From the NCBI GenBank assembly GCA_947631585.1, contig CANRLY010000002.1:1-36114 (forward strand): a DNA stretch of 36,114 bases, written 5' to 3'. The notes beneath the pieces are model-generated. The model searched no databases, was not told the origin of the DNA, and saw only the letters and a list, made by a program, of their open reading frames with translations. This document shows, in pieces, positions 1-9,576 of this stretch (position 1 is its first letter; every line of letters starts with the position of its first letter). Both the position numbers and the translations under genes were made by a program. This DNA comes from an uncultured Clostridia bacterium (GTDB taxonomy: Bacteria; Bacillota; Clostridia; Oscillospirales; Ruminococcaceae).

Positions 1-8
1 CCAGGGGA

Positions 9-690
9 AAGAGCTATTAGAGGTAAGAAGTTAGAGGTTAGAAAACCCACCCCCTAACGGCTAACGCCGTTTTCCCCCTCCCCAGTTTGGGAGGGGGATT
101 TTCGAACATCACAACAACATAATAGTAAATCGGGTGCATCACACCTTTTGAAAAATTATACCCACCCCCTTGACAGCTTCGCTGTCATTCCCCCTCCCCA
201 GTTTGGGGAGGGGGGTTCGGGCGGCTTCGCCGCCCTACTGGAAGCTAGAAGTTCCACAACCGATGGAGATAACACGCAGTTGCCAGCCTAAAATGAAAAC
301 CCCACCCCCTAACGGCTAACGCCGTTTTCCCCCTCCCCAAACTGGGGAGGGGGATTTTTATGCGGCGGCAAAGCCGCCGTCTTTTATCTCTTGCTTCTTA
401 TTTTCTTGCCTCTAGCGGCTGAGGCAAGAGGCAAGAGCTATTAGAGGTTAGAAGTTAGAGGTAAGAGGTAAGAAGCCCCAACCCCTGCTAGAGGCAAGAG
501 GCAAGAAGCCCCACCCCCCTTGACAGCTTCGCTGTCATTCCCCCTCCCCAGTTTGGGGAGGGGGGTTCGGGCGGCTTCGCCGCCCTGCTGGAATCTAGAA
601 GTTCCACAACCGATGGAAACAACACGCAGTGCCAGCCTAAAATGAAAACCGCCACCCCCTAACGGCTAACGCCGTTTTCCCCTAAAAATG
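9..690. repeat. Cluster of intergenic palindromic repeats: five copies or fragments of a C-rich element (about 45-108, 161-236, 301-379, 520-586, 652-682) within larger direct duplications, interspersed with purine-rich 'ttagaggtaagaag' repeats
   Basis: Repeated CCCACCCCCT + hairpin (AACGGC-TAAC-GCCGTT or GACAGC-TTC-GCTGTC) + CCCCCTCCCC-N5-GGGGAGGGGG + third hairpin (GGGCGGC-TTC-GCCGCCC or CGGCGGC-AAA-GCCGCCG). Segment 161-331 recurs at about 521-681 (offset near 360), including 'tctagaagttccacaaccgatgga' flank. Confidence 0.9.
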
Positions 691-987
691 GTGAGGCGAA
701 TGTTGCAAACAGCCTAGTAATGAAATTGCATTTCCCTATGCCTTTTGAGAGTACAGGGTTGTTTGTTTGTCAATAGGAATTGTTTGGATTATAACTCCAC
801 ACATATAAACCCGCCACTTGTTCCCATGCTTGCATTACATCTAAATAAGATCCCTATCATAATTCTGCTCTTAATTACAACAATTGGCAATAATATATAT
901 TTATATATTAATACTGACAATATATTGTCGAATTATATCTAATAGAAAAAATAATTGCCATATACTGTCTGACTTTAATAATATGGG

Positions 988-1016
988 TTGAAATTCTATG
1001 AAAAATATGATATAAT
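988..1016 (+). promoter_or_regulatory. Candidate sigma-A promoter for the 1285-8815 operon: TTGAAA - 17 nt - TATAAT
   Basis: TTGAAA at 988-993, 17-nt spacer, TATAAT at 1011-1016; implies a 5' UTR of about 260 nt. Confidence 0.5.
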
Positions 1017-1284
1017 AAAAATAAGTGCAGATAATTTGACATAAAGAAGAAGAAATTCTCATTTGTTTTATATATTTAGAATATAATCACTTATATGGTA
1101 AAATATATGAAAAATGATTTTATGTCATTTATTTAAATGACCCAAATACTCTGAATAGATATAACAAACAGATGTTCAATTACTAATAAATATAAGTGGT
1201 AAAGTAGAAAAATATCGTGCGGCTTTAGTAAAAGCACATATGATTTGTGGTAATTTTTGAATATAACTGTAACAAGGAGAAAGC

Positions 1285-4200
1285 ATGATTTACATTCATA
1301 TCAAAGATAAAGACTTTTCTATATGGTCTGAATTTGAAGAATGGGTCAAATTCTGTTCTGATGATTGTATTGAATTTAACGTTCGAATTGACAGTAGTTC
1401 TAATTTTGATGAACTTCGAGGTCTTCGCAACGCAGCGGATCTTATCGCAGAGGCAAACAAAAGATTTATAATGCAAATTCAAATCGGCGGAAATAAATCT
1501 GTGGAAAATATTAATAGAATTTATAAAGCTATTGGTGATTTTGGCATTATTTATGCCGATCCTATACATAAAACGATTTATTTCTGTTCTGATACTTCTT
1601 TTTTAGCTCAAGAAGAGAACACTATGGATCAGTCTGTTGTTGAAAAAGTTAAAGAATCGCTTGTTAATCACGGCATAAGCGATTCGTCGGCATTGAAAAT
1701 ATGCAGATTTCTTAGAACTGCAAAAATGCGCACAATAAACGATGACAACAACGACGTGCATGCGCTTCAAAAGCGAGAGTTTTGCTTTATTCCCATAAAA
1801 GAAAATCAGTCCGACGAAATTGAGCGGGACCTTAAATATCCGGACATAATCTTTAATTATATTAACAATATAAATTTTGCATTGCTATCAATCAGTCGTT
1901 CTGTTCATTATGATATTTCATACAAAGTATTTGTTGACATTGAAAAAACTGTTATAAGCGTTTCAAAAAATACACGAACCGGTTGGCAAAATGCATTCGA
2001 ACTATATAAACACAAAAATGACTTTTTGAGAAATTTTTATACTGAATTTAAATTTAATGTTGAACTTCAACGTGATGATTTCAGCGATAAAACCGACGTT
2101 ACCAATCTTAGATTCTTTTATCCGTTAAATAAGCTAGACGAAAGATGCGTTATGAACGTTATCACTGACGACTTGGCTGATTTAAATAGAGCATATCAGT
2201 TTTGCACAAAATGCCCAAATGCCGTTTTAATAAATAATAGTCAACACAGTAAGCAAAGTGCCGTGTCAGATATTTTTCCGATAATAAAAATAGATAACAG
2301 TAACAACATTATGCACCCTATTGATGAATCAGATGCTTTAAAAGAGCAGATCAGCGACTATGAATCATATTTTACAATAGGGCATTCTAAAGATACTGAA
2401 TCGATTATAAGAATGAAGAACGAGGCGTATAATATACTTATTAAGTATAAAAATAGTATGCCTGCGCTGACATATCTAATGCTTATTTATCTTCTTCGCT
2501 TTTATATCGGAACTGAGAAAAGCGATACCATAAGCGAAAGCACCCTCGTTAAAATAATTACCGATGCCGAGTCGTACTCCGAAGGATTTTATCAGATAAT
2601 TGAGAACTCCTGCCTTCATTCTCATGGCCATTGCGCTTACTTTTCAATGAGGATCCATAAGGCAAATCGCAACGCAACTATGTCAGTTTTTGAAAAAGAG
2701 CAAAAAACCAGGCAAATGCTGTATGATAAATACTCCGAAAAGCGAAAGGTCAACAATATATTTAATAGTCTTAAGTACAATTATTATATTGAATTTTTCG
2801 TTATAGACTGTGCTGTGAGCGGCAACAATGAAATTGATGGGATTCTTGATACGTTCAACAGGGTTAACGAACAAAAGGTCGCAAGTATAGAAGATCTTAT
2901 TACGCTTACCGAAGAAATGTCTTTCGACAAAGAGAAATATTACACCGAGCATTACGGACTTAGATGGTTTGAAAAGATAATTGATAAGAATCATGGGATC
3001 ATTCACATTTTTTCACCGTTTAAAAGTGGAAAGGAAACGTCGTTATATGTAAGTAGTAATGGAAAAATCGAAGAAAATTCATATCGTAGCGGTAGCATAT
3101 ATTTTACCGAATACAACGTCGTTGTTCCAATGTTATATGCTTTCGAGGGTCAAGATGCAAAAGCGAAGCCAACAAAATGCAAAATAAAGATGTTAGACAG
3201 GCCGGATATTGAATTTAAACCATTAGCGCCGAAAGCGGTTACTAAGATTGACGGTTTATATAATCTCGAAAAAAAGTCAGATAAAATAGAGTGCATTCAT
3301 AATGAATTAAAAGGGTTATTGAAAGAGAGCAACAGCATATTGCAGATTGACTGCACTGATATGCCGTTCGACATGGTTGAGATTACTGCAAAGGCCATTT
3401 TTAAGTCGATATACGAAAAAAGAAAAGTCAAAAAAAATATGCCGATATATATTTCCATAGATTTTGGAGCATATAAAGAGCGGATTTCAGAATTTGTAAG
3501 AATATTTTCTATATTTTATGATAAATCCGGCGACAATGGTTATATGAATAATGTTCAGATAGCACTCTGCGGCAATGATGAAATATATAAAATTAAAAAG
3601 GTCTACTTCATAATTGCCGGCAAGAATCTTAGGTCAGCATATGAGACTGCATTAAAGCTGTTCTATTATGATTCATACTATATGGCGGAAAATATGTATG
3701 TTTTAGACTATCTCGCAGACGGCAAAAATGGCAATAAATCAAAAGTGAAAAGCAAAATCGATGAGGAACTGCAAATTTTGCCTTTTGATATTTACTTGCC
3801 GCAAAACCGTAACAGTTGGTTCTTAAAGCATATGTCCGCTATACTCAATACAAAGATCGAGGAAGCGAATAACGGCTGCAAGATAGAGAACACTCATGTC
3901 AGAATCAGTTCAAGGATCCATCTTGAGGATTTTTACGAAGCAGAGCATCTTTTCCACAATGAAGGAAATGTATACCGGTTTGCAATGTTAATTTCAAAGG
4001 AAATTATTTCCTCACATCAAGAAAATAAAAATATGCTCATCGTAGGATATGAAAACTATTCTTCAATACTGATAAATCTTATACAAAGTCTTGTACAAAA
4101 CGTTTATAAAAGCAATAAAATGCGAGTAAACGTTTGCTCGGCGATCTCAACAACTAACGAATCAGGCATAAATGACATTGTAACAATGAATATGCCAAAA

Positions 4201-6495
4201 TTAGACGATAATGATAAGTTGTATGTATATACCGTAATACCCATTGGCACCACTATGTCGACGATTTATAAAATTCACAATATCGTAAGAAATAAATTTG
4301 AAAATAATTTTATTGTGGAATTCAAGAATAACTATTCAATCATTGCGGTAAGCGACTATCTTGCGAATCCATATTCCGCCAATACTGACAATATGCTTCT
4401 TCGCAGATACTGGGACATAGACAGGATGACTAAGGACAGCTATGAAATAATTCTGCAAAAGGAAATTTCTGATGAATGTGATGCGGATAGCAGGGACACA
4501 AAGGTTAAATATTATCTTGCCGCATACTCTAAATGGCACGATCCAGAAAACTGTGTTCTGTGTAAGAACGCCATTCCACTCATACAGGTTGATAAGACCT
4601 CGACCATACCCTCTACAATTATTATATCAGAAAAGAACAACGAAAGGCACTCTGAACAATTTAACCTGCTAAAGGCTTCTCAGAGTAAGCTTTCAGAACT
4701 TGCTCCAGAATTTAAGTCTTATGGCAAGAACATAATTTATGTTAATTATTCTCATACTGTTCGTGGCGAAAATCATTATCAGTTTTATTTTGACTTTCAA
4801 AAACTCCTGTCGGAAAAGCGCAAATTCATAGAAGATTGGCTTAAACAAATAACGATTGACAATACTGCGTACAGCATATTGGTTTCACCGTTAAACGCTA
4901 CTAACCCAATGTTTTTAAGCCTTCTGATGAACAAGGTATTCTCGTCGGGCGTAAGATTTCTTCACGCAGATATCAACAGCACACTAAAAGAGAACATAAA
5001 GGTAAGATATAGCTATATAGCGGAAGAAATTAAAGAGCTAAAAAAAGTAAATCCAAAGGCGAAGATAAACGTATATTACGCTGACGACTCCATGGTTTCT
5101 GGAAGAACAGCCGAAAGAGGCAAGATGTTTGTGAAGATGCTGCTTGACGATGCCAAAATAAGCATGGACGGAGTATCACTATATAAGAAAATATTCCTGT
5201 TGATAAACCGCAATTCATATGAAACAATGAGTTCTTTAACAGAAAACCCTTTAGAAAACGTTCATTCATATATCTGGCTCAGTCTACCGTCATATAACAC
5301 AAACAATGGCATCTGTCCTAGCTGTGAGGTTCAAAATCAGTTTGAATTGCTAAAAAAACGTTCGGCGACAGTTAGAACAGCAAGAGAATTTGCACGGCTT
5401 CAGCGTAAGCACGAAAAACGTACACCGGAGGAATATGAGGTTTGGCTTGAGAATGAAATTCTCAATACTCATGCATACTTTGCGTGGCTTAAACTTTGGT
5501 TGTTCTATAACGCAGAGTCTTTTGATAATAAGAATAAAACAGATTTTAAGTCATTATGTGATAGAATAGTCAACTTCGTAAAAACCGATGTCGAGAAGAA
5601 GATCCAAGCCAAAAACAAATACCAGGATTTTAATTTCTTTAAACTTTTTGAAAGCAAGGGATTAAATGACGAAATAAAGGACGAATATCTGAATGCGTTG
5701 TCCAAACATTCTCTCAATGACTTTTTGGAATATTGCGGCGATGACAGCTTAAAAGAAAAACTAGTCGGGCTGATGCGATATATCGTCGCCGAGCGAGCTC
5801 ATCTTCGTTTGACCACTATGAACGAGGCATATCTTAAACTTCATAATGTTCGCTCTGAACACAACCGTGAAGATAACCCCTATATTTGCAACCTTCTGAC
5901 TGATTTTCTCAAAATAGGTAGAAATGATAATTCCGATCCGCAGATTTACCTGCGCTTTGAAACAACGGAATCCGCCATTAAGGTTATTTCGCGCGACCTG
6001 CTTGGCAAATACTTCCATGTCAGAAGCGAGATACTTGATGAAATGAAAAATATCGTCATGATTCTTGCAGGAGATATGCATCCTGAGAATGGCTTTGATT
6101 TTCTGCACAGCAGCATCGACGATAAGAGCGTCAGCCAAAAGTTTAAGAACCCTTGCGCAGCGCTTCAATACCAGTTGTTCATGGCAGTCATTCATAGAAT
6201 GGCGATGTTACGAACAAATATCATTTACATAGAAGAATTTATGGATAAGTTTGTATGCGCTTATAACCGTCTCAGGGATAAATACTTTTTCTGCAAAGAA
6301 TACTCCGATGTCCAAAATGCTCTGAGTAAAAAAGAAAAAACCGATCTGCTCTGTCTTACAGAAATTCCAAGTTCTGATAAAGTGGCAGAAAAATATATGT
6401 GCTCCGTCAAAGCGGCATCTATGCTGACCGACGATGACAGCGCTTGCTTTGCTTTGCTTAAAAGTTACAAAAAAGAGGTGAGCAGTGATGAATAA
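1285..6495 (+). CDS. Large multidomain protein: GHKL/HATPase-like ATPase region plus two tandem phosphoribosyltransferase-like modules
   Basis: RBS AAGGAG at 1274-1279 and ATG at 1285. N-box-like QIIENSCLHSHGHC (about nt 2590), D-x-x-x-S-G-like VIDCAVSGNN (about 2797), YGLRWFEKIIDKNHGIIHIFS (G2-box-like, about 2950). PRTase loop-like YVYTVIPIGTTMST (about 4228) and INVYYADDSMVSGRTAERGK (about 5065), each followed by CVLC or CPSC. Confidence 0.8.
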   Translation: MIYIHIKDKDFSIWSEFEEWVKFCSDDCIEFNVRIDSSSNFDELRGLRNAADLIAEANKRFIMQIQIGGNKSVENINRIYKAIGDFGIIYADPIHKTIYFCSDTSFLAQEENTMDQSVVEKVKESLVNHGISDSSALKICRFLRTAKMRTINDDNNDVHALQKREFCFIPIKENQSDEIERDLKYPDIIFNYINNINFALLSISRSVHYDISYKVFVDIEKTVISVSKNTRTGWQNAFELYKHKNDFLRNFYTEFKFNVELQRDDFSDKTDVTNLRFFYPLNKLDERCVMNVITDDLADLNRAYQFCTKCPNAVLINNSQHSKQSAVSDIFPIIKIDNSNNIMHPIDESDALKEQISDYESYFTIGHSKDTESIIRMKNEAYNILIKYKNSMPALTYLMLIYLLRFYIGTEKSDTISESTLVKIITDAESYSEGFYQIIENSCLHSHGHCAYFSMRIHKANRNATMSVFEKEQKTRQMLYDKYSEKRKVNNIFNSLKYNYYIEFFVIDCAVSGNNEIDGILDTFNRVNEQKVASIEDLITLTEEMSFDKEKYYTEHYGLRWFEKIIDKNHGIIHIFSPFKSGKETSLYVSSNGKIEENSYRSGSIYFTEYNVVVPMLYAFEGQDAKAKPTKCKIKMLDRPDIEFKPLAPKAVTKIDGLYNLEKKSDKIECIHNELKGLLKESNSILQIDCTDMPFDMVEITAKAIFKSIYEKRKVKKNMPIYISIDFGAYKERISEFVRIFSIFYDKSGDNGYMNNVQIALCGNDEIYKIKKVYFIIAGKNLRSAYETALKLFYYDSYYMAENMYVLDYLADGKNGNKSKVKSKIDEELQILPFDIYLPQNRNSWFLKHMSAILNTKIEEANNGCKIENTHVRISSRIHLEDFYEAEHLFHNEGNVYRFAMLISKEIISSHQENKNMLIVGYENYSSILINLIQSLVQNVYKSNKMRVNVCSAISTTNESGINDIVTMNMPKLDDNDKLYVYTVIPIGTTMSTIYKIHNIVRNKFENNFIVEFKNNYSIIAVSDYLANPYSANTDNMLLRRYWDIDRMTKDSYEIILQKEISDECDADSRDTKVKYYLAAYSKWHDPENCVLCKNAIPLIQVDKTSTIPSTIIISEKNNERHSEQFNLLKASQSKLSELAPEFKSYGKNIIYVNYSHTVRGENHYQFYFDFQKLLSEKRKFIEDWLKQITIDNTAYSILVSPLNATNPMFLSLLMNKVFSSGVRFLHADINSTLKENIKVRYSYIAEEIKELKKVNPKAKINVYYADDSMVSGRTAERGKMFVKMLLDDAKISMDGVSLYKKIFLLINRNSYETMSSLTENPLENVHSYIWLSLPSYNTNNGICPSCEVQNQFELLKKRSATVRTAREFARLQRKHEKRTPEEYEVWLENEILNTHAYFAWLKLWLFYNAESFDNKNKTDFKSLCDRIVNFVKTDVEKKIQAKNKYQDFNFFKLFESKGLNDEIKDEYLNALSKHSLNDFLEYCGDDSLKEKLVGLMRYIVAERAHLRLTTMNEAYLKLHNVRSEHNREDNPYICNLLTDFLKIGRNDNSDPQIYLRFETTESAIKVISRDLLGKYFHVRSEILDEMKNIVMILAGDMHPENGFDFLHSSIDDKSVSQKFKNPCAALQYQLFMAVIHRMAMLRTNIIYIEEFMDKFVCAYNRLRDKYFFCKEYSDVQNALSKKEKTDLLCLTEIPSSDKVAEKYMCSVKAASMLTDDDSACFALLKSYKKEVSSDE

Positions 6496-8815
6496 TGATT
6501 CTACATTTGAAAAATTGAAACATCTGAAAACGCTTGAAAACACCCGCATGATATATGATCTTATGACCGAAATCAATCTGCGAGTTGACGGCTATAATTC
6601 GTACAACGGCAGCGGGGGTCTTAAAGCTCGCATTGATAGCCGTGACAGTCTCAAACAAAAAATAGATGAATTGGTCAAAGGCGCTTTAAATGGCGAGGAT
6701 GTTTTATACCAAAACGCTCTTAGTGGGCATCTCAGATTCTGGAAGCAATATTACAATTCAGAAAAATATACTTCGATGTCGAATGATATCGCAAATTCAT
6801 ATGCGGTTTTTAAGGCGGCGGATACGATAGCTGAAAATATGTCAGAGGACGATTTGCCGTATTTATACGAAGACCTATGCATAAGTGCAGCAGAGATGAT
6901 GAATTGTGAAATGTGCTATATTCTCTACGGAAGCGATGAAGATGAAATTCAAATCGTCTCAAGATCCGGTTATCTTATCCACGAAGGAAGAATAATGCAG
7001 GATCCGTCTTTTTTGGATATACTTAAGCTGTCGCAAAACGAGGCAATCATAAACGGAATTAATTTAGTTTACGGTAAAGATATAAATCCCCAATCGGAAA
7101 GTTCTATTGATAAGACCTACGATTATCTTATTTACGAATTCCCATTTCATATAGACGGAAAGTCTAAAAACGGCGTGCTGAACTTAAAAAAATTTTTTAT
7201 GGTGTTCTGCAAAATAAACAAAGACAATCCGCTATCCGGCAAAACTTCAGAAGATATTATATTTGAAAGCTCAAAAAAGATACTATTTTTAAGGCACAAG
7301 ATAATGTCGATTTTGGAACGGGACTATGGTGTTTTGCTGAACTTCAGGTACGACTGTCATTATATAAAGAGAATATACGATAAAAAAACAGACAGTCTTA
7401 GAATTCTTCACATTTCCGATATTCATGCTGAAGATAACAGCGCTTGGGCAATAAACTCGAACACATTCAAGAAAACCGATAACATGTTGGATAATCTTTT
7501 CAACATTATGAAAAATAAAGGAGATAATGAAAATGTATTAGCATTTGAACTAAATAAAGATGATAACCGCCGCAGTATAGAACTAATGGTCATAACTGGC
7601 GATGTAATTCAAGCCGATAAATCGGCATACATTGCTCAAAGAAAATATAATCATACTGCCGAATATATTGGACATCTCGTTATTAAGCTCTGGGGAGAAG
7701 ATCACCACAGCAATATAAAAAGGCTTCCCCACGACTGGAAGCGCAGAGTTATTATTACAACTGGCAATCACGATTATATGACAATGAACGAACTGGTATC
7801 TCAAACTAAAGAACGCCAGACAAGATATGGCGAGCCAAGCAGTACCAGCGGTGGTACAATGACAAAATTTACATATTATGTAGAGTTCTTGCAGAAATTT
7901 ATTGATGCACCAATAGACAGGCTTTTGAGAGACGATTTGAATGAAGTTAGATACTATAAAAATTTTGGCTTTAAGACAATTGTTGTCAATACTGCCTCTG
8001 CGGCAAACGCTCTTCAGAACAACAAAGTAGGCGCCAACACCGATATCGTCAGGCATCTTCTTGAAAGTTCTATATGGAAAGATAGTGAAGGAATTATCAG
8101 AGCCTGTCTTTTGCATCACGGTCCCGGATGCAAAATCGGATATATTGATGATATTTACAGAGAGCGTAAGTTGTTTCCAAAAACAGGCACAGATCATGAG
8201 TCTCCCGATAACGATTTTCGTGAAAAATTTAAGGTACTGTACAGCAACTTTAAAGTCATCTCAAATGAGATATATAAAAATAGCGGCAAATTAGACAAAA
8301 TAGATATTTACGATAAATTTCTGAATGCCTATAACCATCTTTCCGATTATATCAACGAACAAATGTCAAGTTCATTCGAGGAAGAGCAAAATGAAGAAAT
8401 CAAAGAAATAAAAAAAGCGTGGATAAATCTGTATTACGAAAGTAATATATATCCCATAATGAGAGATTTGTTCGATTATCTGAGCAAAATCAAAAATGGT
8501 CAAATAGAACATGATGACAGAGACGAATTCATCTCTCAAAGTATAAGCAAAATTACCAATAATGTTCTTATGAGCCAGCTAGATCAGAATAAGCACAACA
8601 AATTGATTGATCTGATTATAAAACAAACTCCTGGTCGAAAGGTCGCATTTTTGTCGGGTCATGTTCATGTCTCAAATGATATAAAAAATATAACTGAGTC
8701 TGATGACTATCTTAACTTGGTTGTAGGTAAAGCTTTGGATCGTATATCTGTGATAGAGCTTAACAACAGCACAGATATGTGGAACAGGTGGACAGCGCAA
8801 TATTCTGATGGATAA
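6488..8815 (+). CDS. Calcineurin-like metallophosphoesterase with GAF-like N-terminal region
   Basis: Motifs LRILHISDIHAED, MVITGDVIQ, IITTGNHDY, LLHHGPG, FLSGHVHV. N-terminal LYEDLCISAAEMMNCEMCYILYGSDEDEIQIVSRSGYLIHEG resembles GAF. Start ATG 6488 (track gives GTG 6485); overlaps upstream stop by 8 nt with GAGGTG SD. Confidence 0.85.
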   Translation: MNNDSTFEKLKHLKTLENTRMIYDLMTEINLRVDGYNSYNGSGGLKARIDSRDSLKQKIDELVKGALNGEDVLYQNALSGHLRFWKQYYNSEKYTSMSNDIANSYAVFKAADTIAENMSEDDLPYLYEDLCISAAEMMNCEMCYILYGSDEDEIQIVSRSGYLIHEGRIMQDPSFLDILKLSQNEAIINGINLVYGKDINPQSESSIDKTYDYLIYEFPFHIDGKSKNGVLNLKKFFMVFCKINKDNPLSGKTSEDIIFESSKKILFLRHKIMSILERDYGVLLNFRYDCHYIKRIYDKKTDSLRILHISDIHAEDNSAWAINSNTFKKTDNMLDNLFNIMKNKGDNENVLAFELNKDDNRRSIELMVITGDVIQADKSAYIAQRKYNHTAEYIGHLVIKLWGEDHHSNIKRLPHDWKRRVIITTGNHDYMTMNELVSQTKERQTRYGEPSSTSGGTMTKFTYYVEFLQKFIDAPIDRLLRDDLNEVRYYKNFGFKTIVVNTASAANALQNNKVGANTDIVRHLLESSIWKDSEGIIRACLLHHGPGCKIGYIDDIYRERKLFPKTGTDHESPDNDFREKFKVLYSNFKVISNEIYKNSGKLDKIDIYDKFLNAYNHLSDYINEQMSSSFEEEQNEEIKEIKKAWINLYYESNIYPIMRDLFDYLSKIKNGQIEHDDRDEFISQSISKITNNVLMSQLDQNKHNKLIDLIIKQTPGRKVAFLSGHVHVSNDIKNITESDDYLNLVVGKALDRISVIELNNSTDMWNRWTAQYSDG

Positions 8816-9092
8816 ATGTCTTTTGATGGAAATAGTATAGACTTCTTCCATAATGCATTTATTTAATAGAAATAGTCAGAAAATGGTCTTTCAATATAGA
8901 AGTCAAAAACCAAACTTTAAATGTCACTGTTAAAATTTTGCATCCTAGTTTGAAAAGATATTTTCATGCAAGTAATTCCGTTTCAGTATGGGTTAAAATA
9001 TGTACCAACAATGTAATAGAACGTTTGAACTGCGATACGTGTGGAAGCATTTTTTGCTAATGAAACTGAAATTAATGCTCCGGCTGTACTAT

Positions 9093-9560
9093 TGCTTACG
9101 AATTTCACCGGCATGGATAATGTTGTTCAGAAGATAATAGACAATCATGTTAATTATTAAAAAGCCTGATAATGCTGCATTTGCGGCTAGGCTGTAGCTT
9201 ATGGTCTTGCCGTCGGGAACTATCGCTATCACCAAAACGCTGATGAGTGGTACAGCGATAAGGCAAAGATAGTTTTTGAAGTCTGCTTTTGCAGGCTTTT
9301 TTGACGGTCACGACTGCTATCAGCACGAGAGTAAATTTTATCAGCTTAGACAACATAGCGGTGTAAAGATACATATCTCCCTCGCTGCTCCAGCCGCCGA
9401 GGCTGTGTGTGAGGATTATTATGATATTTGCCGCAACCTCAGATTATAGAAAAATGAGATATGAGACTGTCGAAAACAGCCATATTACCCACTTTGTTTC
9501 AAACAATATTACGTCCTCATTGTGAAGGATAATTTCGCTGTCTTTTTGTATGATAACTGC
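9093..9560 (-). pseudogene. Remnant of an AgrC-like GHKL sensor kinase (membrane region only, frameshifted; kinase domain missing)
   Basis: Minus-strand frames spliced by eye: FETKWVIWLFSTVSYLIFL*SEVAANIIIILTHSLGGWSSEGDMYLYTAMLSKLIKFTLVLIAVVT / KKPAKADFKNYLCLIAVPLISVLVIAIVPDGKTISYSLAANAALSGFLIINMIVYYLLNNIIHAGEIRKQ*. Confidence 0.6.
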
Positions 9561-9576
9561 GAGGTTTGTTGCAGGT

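Noticed and set aside
1-690. CRISPR array
   Set aside because: Repeats are irregular in spacing, internally palindromic and lack unique spacers of uniform length; no cas genes in the window.
745-942. 65-aa ORF near the repeats
   Set aside because: No SD or recognisable family, in AT-rich intergenic DNA.
1285-8815. Retron, CBASS or restriction-modification assignment
   Set aside because: No reverse transcriptase, CD-NTase, methyltransferase or REase motifs seen in either protein.
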